Shown here one piece after another: positions 55,755 through 64,000 of a stretch of DNA of 64,000 bases. The position numbers were made by a program, and so were the translations under genes. This stretch comes from Enterovibrio calviensis DSM 14347 (GTDB taxonomy: Bacteria > Pseudomonadota > Gammaproteobacteria > Enterobacterales > Vibrionaceae). Under the pieces are notes generated by a model. It was not told the origin of the DNA, did no database searches, and was given only the letters and a program-made list of their open reading frames with translations. Within the stretch, counting starts at the first letter, position 1; the number at the start of each line of letters is the position of its first letter. The stretch spans positions 62,001-126,000 of the forward strand of contig NZ_KK211217.1 of the NCBI RefSeq assembly GCF_000621165.1. The letters run 5' to 3'.

Positions 55755-56066
55755 ATGAAAATCAACCCGATGCAGCACGAAATGCAAGCAATGGCATTAG
55801 ACGCGCAGAATGTGGGTCGCCCTGCCACTGGCCAGCAAGTCTCACAAGATTTTGGTGAACTCTTGTCTACTGCCATTAACACGGTCAATGGCTTGCAAAA
55901 ATCGTCAGGAGAATTAGCAACGCGTTTTGATCAAGGTGACCGCAGCGTCAGCTTGGCGGATGTGATGCTAGCGAGAAACAAATCAAGCGTGGCGTTTGAT
56001 GCAACCGTCCAAACACGTAATAAGCTCGTTGAAGCTTATAAAGAATTGATGAACATGCCTGTATAA
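55755..56066 (+). CDS. fliE: Flagellar basal-body protein FliE
   Basis: FliE is the adaptor between the MS ring and the rod. The 103-residue protein has the FliE pattern (FGELLSTAINTVNGLQKSSGELATRFDQGD, LADVMLARNKSSVAFDATVQTRNKLVEAYKELMNMPV). It opens the fliEFGHIJ operon. Confidence 0.95.
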   Translation: MKINPMQHEMQAMALDAQNVGRPATGQQVSQDFGELLSTAINTVNGLQKSSGELATRFDQGDRSVSLADVMLARNKSSVAFDATVQTRNKLVEAYKELMNMPV

Positions 56067-56080
56067 GTTAGGAAGTAACC

Positions 56081-57844
56081 GTGGCAGACGATAGTGATAA
56101 AACGCAACTAGCCGTATCAGATAACGCCGCAGCATTGCCGATGGCGTCTGATGGTGGCTCTGCGTTACAAGATCCTGATTTAATGGAACGTGATGTTTCG
56201 CCCTCCAGTGGTCCACTGGGAGGCATAGATATCGCGCGTCAACTGATCTTGGTTGCATCTGTTGTAATCTGCCTAGCCTTGCTAGCACTGCTGTTTATTT
56301 GGGTGCAGGAGCCGGAAATGCGCCCGCTCGGTTCCTACGAGACCGAAGAGCTGATCCCAATCCTCGACCACCTCGACGCACAGAAAACCGACTATCAACT
56401 GGAAGGCAATACTATTCGCGTTCCAGTGAAAGAATACTCCAGCATCAAACTTAACCTCAGCCGTGCGGGTCTCAACGCAGCACGAGAAGAGGGCGACGAT
56501 ATATTGTTGCAAGACATGGGCTTTGGTGTCTCTCAACAACTTGAGCGTGAGCGTCTTAAGCTGAGTCGCGAGCGTCAACTTGCCGCCGCTATTGAAAAAA
56601 TTCGTGCTGTTAGCAAAGCACGCGTCTTGCTGGCCATGCCAAAGCAAAGTGTGTTTGTTCGCCACAACCAAGAAGCCTCTGCCACTGTTTTTCTTACCGT
56701 GCGTGGTACCACCCAGTTGGGACAAGAAGAAGTCGATTCCATTGTTGATATGGTGGCCTCTGCTGTTCCGAGCTTGAAACCTTCTCGTGTGACGGTAACA
56801 GACCAACACGGCCGTTTGCTCAGCTCTGGCAACGAAAGTTCGATGGCCTCGCAACGCCGCAAAGAATATGAGTTGGAGCGCAAGCAGGAACAAGCGCTTC
56901 GCGAGAAAATTGATTCGATTTTGATCCCCGTTCTTGGGTTGGGTAACTACACCTCACAAGTCGATGTCACCATGGATTTCAGCGCGGTCGAAGAAACCCG
57001 TAAGCGCTTTGACCCAGCGACGTCATCAACGCGAAGTGAATACACTCGTGAGAACTACAACAACAGCGATTACGTGGCGGGTATCCCAGGTGCTTTGAGT
57101 AATCAGCCGCCCGCTGACGCAGCAATTCCTGAAGATGTACAAGATTTAAAGAATGGTGGCGCAGGTGACAAAGGCTCATTGAGTCGAGAAGCTACGCGAA
57201 ACTATGAACTAGACACGACGATCAGCCACCGCCGCGCGCAAACCGGGACAGTCGCGAGACAAACGGTGTCAGTGGCAGTGGATTATATTTCAAGTGCGAA
57301 CCCTGATACGGGCGAGATCACCCGTACACCCGTCGGCGAACCTGAGCTTCAGAAGATCCGCCGTTTATTGATTGGTGGTGTTGGTTACTCAGAAATGCGC
57401 GGTGATGTGCTTGATGTGATTGCCGTACCGTTTGCGATTCCAGAAGTGGAAGCGCTGGGTGAAGTGCCGATTTGGGAACATGAGAACTTCAATGACTGGG
57501 TACGCTGGCTTGCCGCTGCGCTGGTTGTGATTGTTGTGGTCTTGGTGCTGATTCGTCCGGCCTTGTCGAAACTGATTAACCCAGCAAAAGAAGACGATTC
57601 TATGCTTGGGCCTAATGGCGAAATGCTGGGCCCTGATGGTTTGCCGCTCAGCCCTGATGATGACATCGGATTGATTGGTGCGGATTTGGATGGCTCTGGC
57701 AGCTTTGGCATGAGCTCGTCCAATCTCAATTTGCCTGATTTACATAAAGACGAAGACCTGCTCAAAGCTGTTCGAGCGTTGGTTGCTAATGAACCAGATC
57801 TTGCTGCGCAGGTCGTGAAAAGCTGGGTGAGTGAAGATGGCTAG
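56081..57844 (+). CDS. fliF: Flagellar MS-ring protein FliF
   Basis: FliF forms the inner-membrane MS ring that carries the export apparatus and C ring. The 587-residue protein starts with GTG (AGGAAG upstream). It has two membrane helices (about residues 50-72, LILVASVVICLALLALLFIW, and 468-488), ring-building motifs (RAGLNAAREEGDDILLQDMGFGVSQ) and a C-terminal FliG-binding tail (LLKAVRALVANEPDLAAQVVKSWVSED). It overlaps fliG by 8 bases. Confidence 0.96.
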   Translation: MADDSDKTQLAVSDNAAALPMASDGGSALQDPDLMERDVSPSSGPLGGIDIARQLILVASVVICLALLALLFIWVQEPEMRPLGSYETEELIPILDHLDAQKTDYQLEGNTIRVPVKEYSSIKLNLSRAGLNAAREEGDDILLQDMGFGVSQQLERERLKLSRERQLAAAIEKIRAVSKARVLLAMPKQSVFVRHNQEASATVFLTVRGTTQLGQEEVDSIVDMVASAVPSLKPSRVTVTDQHGRLLSSGNESSMASQRRKEYELERKQEQALREKIDSILIPVLGLGNYTSQVDVTMDFSAVEETRKRFDPATSSTRSEYTRENYNNSDYVAGIPGALSNQPPADAAIPEDVQDLKNGGAGDKGSLSREATRNYELDTTISHRRAQTGTVARQTVSVAVDYISSANPDTGEITRTPVGEPELQKIRRLLIGGVGYSEMRGDVLDVIAVPFAIPEVEALGEVPIWEHENFNDWVRWLAAALVVIVVVLVLIRPALSKLINPAKEDDSMLGPNGEMLGPDGLPLSPDDDIGLIGADLDGSGSFGMSSSNLNLPDLHKDEDLLKAVRALVANEPDLAAQVVKSWVSEDG

Positions 57845-58877
57845 AGATGATGATAACGGGTCGGGTAAAGAATTCGACATTACCCAACTGTCTGGGATTG
57901 ATAAAGCAGCCATTTTACTGCTGAGTCTCACTGAGCAGGATGCCGCCAGTATTATTCGACATTTAGAACCTAAGCAGGTGCAAAAGGTGGGCGGTGCCAT
58001 GACTCAGATGAAAGATCTGAGTCAGGAAATGCTTGCAGCAGTCCATCGCGGGTTTCTTGAAGATATTCAGCGCTTCACGTCTATTGGTATGGGCAGTGAA
58101 GACTTCGTGCGTAATGCCTTAATGGCGGCACTGGGCGAAGACAAAGCTAACAACCTCGTTGATCAAATCTTGTTGGGAAGCGGATCGAAAGGTCTCGACT
58201 CGCTCAAATGGATGGACCCACGTCAGGTGGCGACCATTATTCTCAACGAGCACCCTCAGATTCAAACCATCGTGCTTTCTTACCTAGAGCCCGAACAGTC
58301 TGCGGAAATCTTGACGCAGTTTGCAGAACGAGATGCGCTCGACCTTGTCATGCGTATTGCCAACCTTGAAGAAGTTCAGCCAGCGGCATTGCATGAGTTG
58401 AATGAAATCATGGAGAAACAGTTTGCGGGTCAAGCAGGCGCGCAAGCGGCCAAAATTGGTGGCCTGAAAGCAGCCGCAGACATCATGAACTACATGGACA
58501 ATGCACTGGAATCGGCGTTGATGGAGCAAATAGGCCAGAACGACGAAGAAATGGCCTCGCAAATTCAGGATCTCATGTTCGTGTTCGACAACCTGTCGGA
58601 CGTCGACGACCGTGGTATTCAGGCGATCCTCAAAGATGTTCCGCAAGAAGCCCTTCAAAAAGCCCTCAAAGGTGCAGAAGAAGGCTTACGCGACAAGATT
58701 TTTGCCAACATGTCCAAGCGTGCTGCCGAAATGCTGCAAGACGATTTGGAAGCCATGGGGCCTATTCGTGTGTCCGATGTAGAAGCAGCACAGAAAGAAA
58801 TTCTTTCTGTCGCACGTCGACTGTCCGACGCTGGCGAAATTATGCTAAGTGGCGGCGGTGCGGACGAGTTCCTCTAA
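57837..58877 (+). CDS. fliG: Flagellar motor switch protein FliG
   Basis: FliG is the C-ring protein that contacts the stators and generates torque. The 346-residue protein has the N-terminal FliF-binding part (QLSGIDKAAILLLSLTEQDAASIIRHLEP), the EHPQIQTIVLSYL middle motif and the C-terminal torque helix (MFVFDNLSDVDDRGIQAILKDV) with conserved charged residues. The ATG at 57837 overlaps fliF; a GTG at 57831 is a less likely start. Confidence 0.96.
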   Translation: MARDDDNGSGKEFDITQLSGIDKAAILLLSLTEQDAASIIRHLEPKQVQKVGGAMTQMKDLSQEMLAAVHRGFLEDIQRFTSIGMGSEDFVRNALMAALGEDKANNLVDQILLGSGSKGLDSLKWMDPRQVATIILNEHPQIQTIVLSYLEPEQSAEILTQFAERDALDLVMRIANLEEVQPAALHELNEIMEKQFAGQAGAQAAKIGGLKAAADIMNYMDNALESALMEQIGQNDEEMASQIQDLMFVFDNLSDVDDRGIQAILKDVPQEALQKALKGAEEGLRDKIFANMSKRAAEMLQDDLEAMGPIRVSDVEAAQKEILSVARRLSDAGEIMLSGGGADEFL

Positions 58878-58923
58878 TGACGCGTCATCAGTTAGAGAAA
58901 TCGTTTAACGGTAAGGTAGTAAC

Positions 58924-59988
58924 ATGGGCTTAGATCGTCGTCGTGGATACATTCGTGCTACGGAAGAGCAAGACAGCGCCTTAGAGCGTTGGTCTTTACC
59001 CAGCTATGGGGACGAAGAATGCACACCGAAAGAAACGGCGCTGAACTATGACCCAAGCTGGGAGCCACCTGAGCTTGTTGACGAAGCGGCTGAGCCAGAA
59101 TTTGAACTGACAATGCTAACCGCTGATGCGTTGGAGGAAATCCGACAATCCGCAGTTGATGAAGGCATTGAAGAAGGGCGCACAGCCGGATACAACGAAG
59201 GCCGCGAAACGGGCTACGAAGAAGGCAAGTTATCAGGCTTCGAAAAAGGCAAAGAAGAAGGCTACCAGCAAGGGCTGAGTGACGGGCAACAATTGATTGA
59301 AAATCGTTGCCAACACCTCGACGCCATGCTTGAAAAGCTGGCTTTTCCGCTGGTTCAAGTGGATCACCAAGTGCAACAACAAGTTGTCGATATGGTGGTG
59401 CACCTTGCTAAGGCCGTGATTCAAACTGAAGTGACGACCAATCCCCAAATCATCCTCAATACCTTGCGTGAAGCCGTGAACGCGCTGCCAATGGCAGGCC
59501 GACAAATCACGATTTACTTACAGCCTGAAGATCTGGATGTGGTGATGAATGCCTATAGCGAAGCATCATTACGCGATCGCGAATGGCGTTTAATTGCCGA
59601 GCCTGCTTTGAACCGTGGTGATATCCAAGTCGCGTGTGGTGACTCCATGGTCGATTACCGCATGGAAGATCGTACGAAACAGATATTGGCGCGTTTTCTT
59701 GGGCAAAATGTTTCCCGTGACCCAGAAGTACCCGACGATCAGCCCGAGGTGATTCTTGGTGCCGATAAAGTCGTGAGCGCTGACGCGACACAAGACACCC
59801 CAGAGAGTGATGTATTAGCCGAAGATTCGACGGCCGACAATGCAAAGGTTCAAGATTCAATCGTTGATGAAGAAGCACAGCCTGCAACCATTGAGGCAGA
59901 CACTTCATCGGCTGCGCCAATAGAAGAACCATCAGATAACACTTCCCCACAAGGTGACGCCGGAGAGCATGATGGCCAGCCTGTCTGA
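58924..59988 (+). CDS. fliH: Flagellar export regulator FliH with extended acidic C-terminus
   Basis: FliH links the FliI ATPase to the C ring and regulates it. The 354-residue protein has a middle region of glycine-spaced repeats ([35 protein letters not shown] style, about residues 80-120) and the FliH domain to about residue 265 ([36 protein letters not shown]). The final 85 or so residues are acidic, low in complexity and probably disordered, which makes it longer than the usual Vibrio FliH (about 260-270 residues, from memory). The end overlaps fliI. Confidence 0.92.
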   Translation: MGLDRRRGYIRATEEQDSALERWSLPSYGDEECTPKETALNYDPSWEPPELVDEAAEPEFELTMLTADALEEIRQSAVDEGIEEGRTAGYNEGRETGYEEGKLSGFEKGKEEGYQQGLSDGQQLIENRCQHLDAMLEKLAFPLVQVDHQVQQQVVDMVVHLAKAVIQTEVTTNPQIILNTLREAVNALPMAGRQITIYLQPEDLDVVMNAYSEASLRDREWRLIAEPALNRGDIQVACGDSMVDYRMEDRTKQILARFLGQNVSRDPEVPDDQPEVILGADKVVSADATQDTPESDVLAEDSTADNAKVQDSIVDEEAQPATIEADTSSAAPIEEPSDNTSPQGDAGEHDGQPV

Positions 59989-61288
59989 AAGACTTGATGC
60001 ACTCAACCTCGACAATCTGTCTATGCGTCCGGTTGCCTCTGGCAAACTGGTGCGTGTGGTTGGTTTGACGCTAGAAGCCATTGGCTGCCGCGCGCCTGTG
60101 GGCAGCTTATGCAAAGTCGAAACCCTTAAAGGCAACATCGAAGCGGAAGTGGTTGGATTTTCTGGTGATACCTTGTACTTGATGCCAAGCGAACAAATAT
60201 CCGGTGTGATGCCCGGCGCACGTGTCACACCAATGACCGAAGAGCAGGGCATTCCTGTCGGTGTCGAATTGCTAGGCCGAGTCATTGACGGCGTGGGCAA
60301 TCCCCTTGATGGGCTGGGCGAGATTTTTACAGGTCAAACGGCATCGTTTACGCCTGCCGCGATTAATCCACTGGCAAGAAAACCTATCGATACACCGCTC
60401 GACGTGGGCATTAAGGCCATCAACGGTTTGCTCACTGTGGGCAAAGGCCAGCGTATAGGTTTGTTTGCCGGTTCCGGTGTTGGTAAATCGGTCACGCTTG
60501 GCATGATGACGCGAGGCACCACCGCACAAGTGGTGGTGGTGGGTTTGATTGGTGAACGTGGACGAGAAGTTAAAGAATTCATTGATGAGATTCTCGGTGA
60601 AGCGGGACGAGAGCGCGCCGTTGTGATTGCCGCGCCAGCAGATGCTTCGCCTCTTATGCGTTTAAAAGGCTGCCAAACGGCACTAACCATCGCCGAATAC
60701 TTCCGCGATCAGGGTTTAGATGTGCTGTTGCTGATGGACTCGTTAACCCGTTTTGCTCAGGCGCAACGTGAGATTGCGTTGTCGGTCGGCGAGCCGCCAG
60801 CCACAAAAGGTTATCCACCTTCTGTATTTGCAAAACTGCCTGCGCTCGTAGAACGCGCGGGAAATGGCGATGAAGGTAAAGGGTCAATCACGGCTTTCTT
60901 CACTGTGCTTACCGAAGGTGATGATTTACAAGATCCGATTGCCGATGCGTCGCGAGCGATTCTTGATGGACACATTGTCTTGTCGCGTGAAATGGCGGAT
61001 GCAGGGCATTACCCCGCAATTGACGTGGAACGTTCGGTCAGCCGAGTCATGCCAAATATCGTGACAGATGAGCATATGCTGATGGCGCGTGCCGTGCGGC
61101 AAATTCTCTCCGTTTGTCGAAAAAATCAGGATTTAGTGTCCATTGGCGCGTATAAACCGGGAACCGATCAAGGCATTGATCAGGCGTTTACGTTGAAGCC
61201 GCGCCTTGATGGTTATCTGCAGCAAGGCATGAAAGATGTGGTGCCTTATGATATGTGCGTTAACATGCTGCGCTCGTCGCTACAGTAG
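59969..61288 (+). CDS. fliI: Flagellum-specific ATPase FliI
   Basis: FliI is the export-gate ATPase, related to F1 beta. The 439-residue protein has Walker [16 protein letters not shown], Walker [13 protein letters not shown] and the [16 protein letters not shown] loop. The ATGs at 59969 and 59972 are both close to a GGAG site; the earlier GTG at 59954 is less likely. The start lies inside the fliH 3' end by 20 bases. Confidence 0.96.
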   Translation: MMASLSERLDALNLDNLSMRPVASGKLVRVVGLTLEAIGCRAPVGSLCKVETLKGNIEAEVVGFSGDTLYLMPSEQISGVMPGARVTPMTEEQGIPVGVELLGRVIDGVGNPLDGLGEIFTGQTASFTPAAINPLARKPIDTPLDVGIKAINGLLTVGKGQRIGLFAGSGVGKSVTLGMMTRGTTAQVVVVGLIGERGREVKEFIDEILGEAGRERAVVIAAPADASPLMRLKGCQTALTIAEYFRDQGLDVLLLMDSLTRFAQAQREIALSVGEPPATKGYPPSVFAKLPALVERAGNGDEGKGSITAFFTVLTEGDDLQDPIADASRAILDGHIVLSREMADAGHYPAIDVERSVSRVMPNIVTDEHMLMARAVRQILSVCRKNQDLVSIGAYKPGTDQGIDQAFTLKPRLDGYLQQGMKDVVPYDMCVNMLRSSLQ

Positions 61289-61295
61289 GTGAAAT

Positions 61296-61742
61296 ATGTC
61301 TTCTAACGCCATGAGCTTATTGATAGAACAAGCCAAAAACACTGAGCATCAGGCACATTTGACCTTGGTTTCTGCGCAGCAAGAGTTGCAAGGCTATTAC
61401 GTGCAGGTCGAGCAGATTGAACACTATCGCCTTGAGTATTTTCGCCAGATGTCAGAGCGTGGTCAGCAGGGTTTAAGCGCCAGTAGTTATGGCCACTTGA
61501 ATCGATTTATCGTTCAGCTTGATGAAACGCTGGCAAAACAACGCCAAGCGGCAAGCGAGTTTGAAGATAATGTTGAGCGTTGCCGCGAACATTGGCAGCA
61601 ATGTCGACAGAAAACGCGCTCCCTTGAATGGCTCATCGAAAAACGCCTCAACGAAGAAAAAATGCGGGCTGAGCGGTTAGATCAAAAACAAATGGATGAG
61701 TTTGCCACCCTCGCGTATGCCCGTCAGAAGGCTCGCTACTAA
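61296..61742 (+). CDS. fliJ: Flagellar export chaperone FliJ
   Basis: FliJ is a coiled-coil protein of the export ATPase complex. The 148-residue protein is helical throughout and shows the FliJ region (LQGYYVQVEQIEHYRLEYFRQMSERGQQGLSASSYGHLNRFI). It follows fliI after 7 bases and ends the fliE-J unit. Confidence 0.93.
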   Translation: MSSNAMSLLIEQAKNTEHQAHLTLVSAQQELQGYYVQVEQIEHYRLEYFRQMSERGQQGLSASSYGHLNRFIVQLDETLAKQRQAASEFEDNVERCREHWQQCRQKTRSLEWLIEKRLNEEKMRAERLDQKQMDEFATLAYARQKARY

Positions 61743-61757
61743 GTCTATTCCCCCAAT

Positions 61758-61773
61758 TGGCCTGATAATTGCT
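61758..61773 (+). promoter_or_regulatory. Sigma-54 promoter upstream of fliK
   Basis: TGGCCTGATAATTGCT has GG-N10-GC spacing with a perfect TTGCT and one deviation in the -24 box. It is about 75 bases before fliK. Confidence 0.72.
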
Positions 61774-61845
61774 TCATACTTTGTAACGAATGGTCAGCCA
61801 CTATGTGCAGGCCTCTAACAGCAAAGTTTCTGAAGCGGGATCACT

Positions 61846-63804
61846 ATGAACCAAAGCAGTTTCTTACTCTCAGGCGTTTCAAGCAGTAAAGCCCCTCTTG
61901 GCGAAGGCAAAGCCGTTTTGTCTCCGGAAGTTTCTGAAAGTGAAGGCGAAGGATTTTTCGCTCAACTTGCGCAGTTGGTTTCTGGTGATGGTGAAACGCC
62001 AGATTTAGCAAGCGATGCGGCGTTGGCGAAAGGCGATGCTGTCAGTGAGGAAGCCATTAGTGATGTCTTGCTGAAAAGCATGGCAACGGGAGAAGGTGAA
62101 ACTGCTGGTGAAGATGCCGATATTTTGGCGCTCGAGGGAGAAAATCTTGACGCTGAAGGTGAGTTGACCGATGCAGTTGACGGTAAGTTAGCAAACAGCA
62201 AGGTCAGTGAAGATGCGGCATTGGCGTTAAAAAGTGAACAGCCGAAAGAGAAATCGGATTCCCCCGCGACACAGCAATTTGCTAAGCAAGATGGCGAAGC
62301 GCTCTTAGCACGTCTTAACGAATCTAATCAGGCATTGAAAAGCAATGTTAACCCTGAGGCCAAAGGCGCTGAGTTATCCGGTGACGAAGCCAAAACCGTG
62401 CTAGAAGGCAAAAGTTTGCCGTCTGATGCTGACGCTGAAGCCGTGGCCAAGCAGGCTGTCTTTGCCCAGCAAGGCATGAAGCAAGTTAACGAACAAAATG
62501 CGCTCGTGGAAGAAACGATCGTGAATTCAGAAAAGCCCGTGATGAAAATGGAAAACGGGCAGCCAGTCGCCATGAAATCATTGGTGTCTGATGCAGAGAA
62601 AGCGGCGCTAACGGAACACGTCTTGTCTGATGCTGATCTGAAACCAGAGATGCTGAGTGAAGATAGCGTGAATCTACAATCTGGTTTGGGTGTAGCGAAA
62701 GCAGCGGTTGATACCGTCACACCTGAGCAACTGGCAGCGTCAGCACCAGACAGTTTGTCTGTCGCGGAACGTGCTGCCTTAGCCGCGGCAATGGCAGCGC
62801 CTGGCGCGATAGTGGCTAACAGTGAAGCGAAAGCGACGATACCCACGGTAGAAGGTGATGTTTCACCGGAAATGCTAGCGAAAACCGGCGTGCCGTTTGA
62901 GTTGCTGCCAAAAAGTCAGCAAGAGGCAATGATGAGAGCGCAAGCTGCTTCATTGCCCGCGGATGGTGATTCCGCTTCTTTGCTTAATGAACTCGGTCCA
63001 CGCGGTGTCGCCGCTCAATCGCAAGTGAATATGACACAAGCCGCAACAGCGGTGCAGGCGGCAGTTAACCCGATGACGGCGCAAGGGCAGGCCACGACCG
63101 CCATGTCTGCTTTTGCAGCAATTCCATGGACACCAGCAGTGCAGGGCGAGATTCAACCTAAACTCACGTCTGGTAATCCGGCGTTAGATGCAGCGACAGC
63201 AAGTGCCATTTCGGAAACGACGCGCTCTGGCCCAGAAGCGAAAACAGATCAATTGGCACAGCAACTCGCAACAAGTTTTGGTAATCAAGGTTCGACAACA
63301 GCGGCACGTTTAGACACAACCGTTGCACAGAGTCCCCTTCAAATGAGCCAAAACCAAGCAGAAGCGGCTAACGCACTGTCTGAGCGAGTGAATGTGATGC
63401 TGTCTAAAAACCTCAAGCATGTTGATATTCGCCTCGACCCACCGGAACTTGGTCGCATGCAGATCAAGCTCTCGATGAATCAAGATCAAGCCAACGTGCA
63501 ATTTACGGTGGCAAATCAGGCGGCTCGTGAATTGGTGGAGCAATCTATGCCACGCCTTCGTGAAATGATGCAGCAACAAGGTTTGCAGTTGTCGCAATCG
63601 TCTGTACAGCATCAAGATGCGGGTGGTCGACAATCCTTCGCAGGAAGCCAAACCCAGCAGGGTAATGGGCAAGGCGGTTCGGGTGGACAAAGTGATTCAT
63701 CGTCTTTAGGTCGCGGAGAAGGTGATCAAGAGATAGATCGTTCAAGTGTTAACCATGAGCTCTACGTCAACTCATCAAAAGATCGCGTTGACTATTATGC
63801 TTAA
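61846..63804 (+). CDS. fliK: Flagellar hook-length control protein FliK
   Basis: FliK measures hook length and switches export specificity. The 652-residue protein has a long, acidic and Ala-rich N-terminal and middle part with low complexity, and the conserved C-terminal FliK domain (about 500-590) with NVMLSKNLKHVDIRLDPPELGRMQIKLSMNQDQANVQFTVAN. The tail is rich in Gly, Gln and Ser. The size is in the range of Vibrio FliK. Confidence 0.94.
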   Translation: MNQSSFLLSGVSSSKAPLGEGKAVLSPEVSESEGEGFFAQLAQLVSGDGETPDLASDAALAKGDAVSEEAISDVLLKSMATGEGETAGEDADILALEGENLDAEGELTDAVDGKLANSKVSEDAALALKSEQPKEKSDSPATQQFAKQDGEALLARLNESNQALKSNVNPEAKGAELSGDEAKTVLEGKSLPSDADAEAVAKQAVFAQQGMKQVNEQNALVEETIVNSEKPVMKMENGQPVAMKSLVSDAEKAALTEHVLSDADLKPEMLSEDSVNLQSGLGVAKAAVDTVTPEQLAASAPDSLSVAERAALAAAMAAPGAIVANSEAKATIPTVEGDVSPEMLAKTGVPFELLPKSQQEAMMRAQAASLPADGDSASLLNELGPRGVAAQSQVNMTQAATAVQAAVNPMTAQGQATTAMSAFAAIPWTPAVQGEIQPKLTSGNPALDAATASAISETTRSGPEAKTDQLAQQLATSFGNQGSTTAARLDTTVAQSPLQMSQNQAEAANALSERVNVMLSKNLKHVDIRLDPPELGRMQIKLSMNQDQANVQFTVANQAARELVEQSMPRLREMMQQQGLQLSQSSVQHQDAGGRQSFAGSQTQQGNGQGGSGGQSDSSSLGRGEGDQEIDRSSVNHELYVNSSKDRVDYYA

Positions 63805-63863
63805 TGTAGCATTCTCAATGCGTATGTTTTGAAAGTGGAATTCGACTAAATAAAAGGTGAGTC

Positions 63864-64000
63864 ATGGCAGATGAAGATATCGAAGCAGGTGGCGGCGGCG
63901 GTGGTAAAAAGAAACTCATTATTATCATCCTTGCAGCGGTCTTGTTACTGGGTGGTGGTGCGGGCGCCTTTTTCTTCTTGATGGGAGATGATGGCTCAGC
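63864..64000 (+). CDS. fliL: Flagellar basal-body protein FliL, N-terminal part (cut by window edge)
   Basis: The frame begins with ATG (MADEDIEAGGGGGGKKK) and continues into a membrane helix (LIIIILAAVLLLGGGAGAFFF) before the window ends. FliL is a single-pass inner-membrane protein near the motor stators, and a Lys-rich N-terminus followed by one helix is typical. The position after fliK agrees. A GGTGAG site precedes the start. Confidence 0.88.
   Translation, partial: MADEDIEAGGGGGGKKKLIIIILAAVLLLGGGAGAFFFLMGDDGS

Noticed and set aside
56282-56893. 203-codon open frame on the minus strand inside fliF
   Set aside because: Antisense to conserved FliF coding sequence and without supporting signals.

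Overview
The window looks like a chromosomal segment of a marine gammaproteobacterium of the family Vibrionaceae. The evidence is a Vibrio-type polar flagellar locus (flgT/flgOP, CheV-CheR next to flgB, flrABC, FlaG-FliD-FliT-FliS), a chitin-related lytic monooxygenase and chitoporin-like OprD porin, ptsHI-cysK-cysZ-zipA synteny, and a VemP-SecD-SecF unit. The genus cannot be fixed from sequence alone; a lineage such as Enterovibrio, Grimontia, Photobacterium or Vibrio is plausible. No prophage, insertion sequence, CRISPR array or rRNA operon was seen.

Positions 1-24 kb are mostly housekeeping and envelope genes. They run as ptsI (cut by the left edge) and ptsH, cysK, cysZ, divergent zipA, a secreted chitin-active AA10 monooxygenase, and a suppressor-of-copper-sensitivity type thiol-redox cluster (small membrane protein, ScsB, ScsD, ScsC). 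Next comes secD-secF preceded by an ORF whose C-terminus carries the VemP translation-arrest motif. After ligA there is an OprD-type chitoporin, two small secreted cysteine-pair peptides flanking a DUF2057 protein, gltX, a second porin and tRNA-Arg(CCT).

From about 23.4 kb to the right edge lies one nearly continuous polar flagellar locus. flgT diverges from flgO-flgP, and flgA-flgM-flgN diverges from cheV-cheR. Then follow flgB-E, flgF-J, a small unknown membrane protein, and flgK-flgL. An AraC regulator, a sugar-efflux-like MFS transporter and a large TPR/glycosyltransferase-like protein interrupt the locus. After them come two flagellin genes, flaG-fliD-fliT-fliS, flrA, flrB-flrC, and fliE-F-G-H-I-J, fliK and fliL (cut by the right edge).

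The promoter motifs fit the Vibrio flagellar hierarchy. Good sigma-54 motifs (GG-N10-GC) lie before flgB, flgF, flrB, fliE and fliK. Weaker ones lie before flgA, flgO, flgK and the first flagellin. Sigma-28 motifs lie before flgM and the second flagellin. FlrA with sigma-54 would start flrBC and fliE-type genes, FlrC would drive hook, rod and first-flagellin genes, and FlgM/FliA would control the late flagellin.

The most interesting items are the VemP-like arrest peptide with a divergent tail, the pair of small secreted cysteine-pair peptides, the shared leader motif of the two porins, and the TPR/glycosyltransferase-like gene beside the flagellins. All function calls come from reading the sequence and recalling families; no database search was run.
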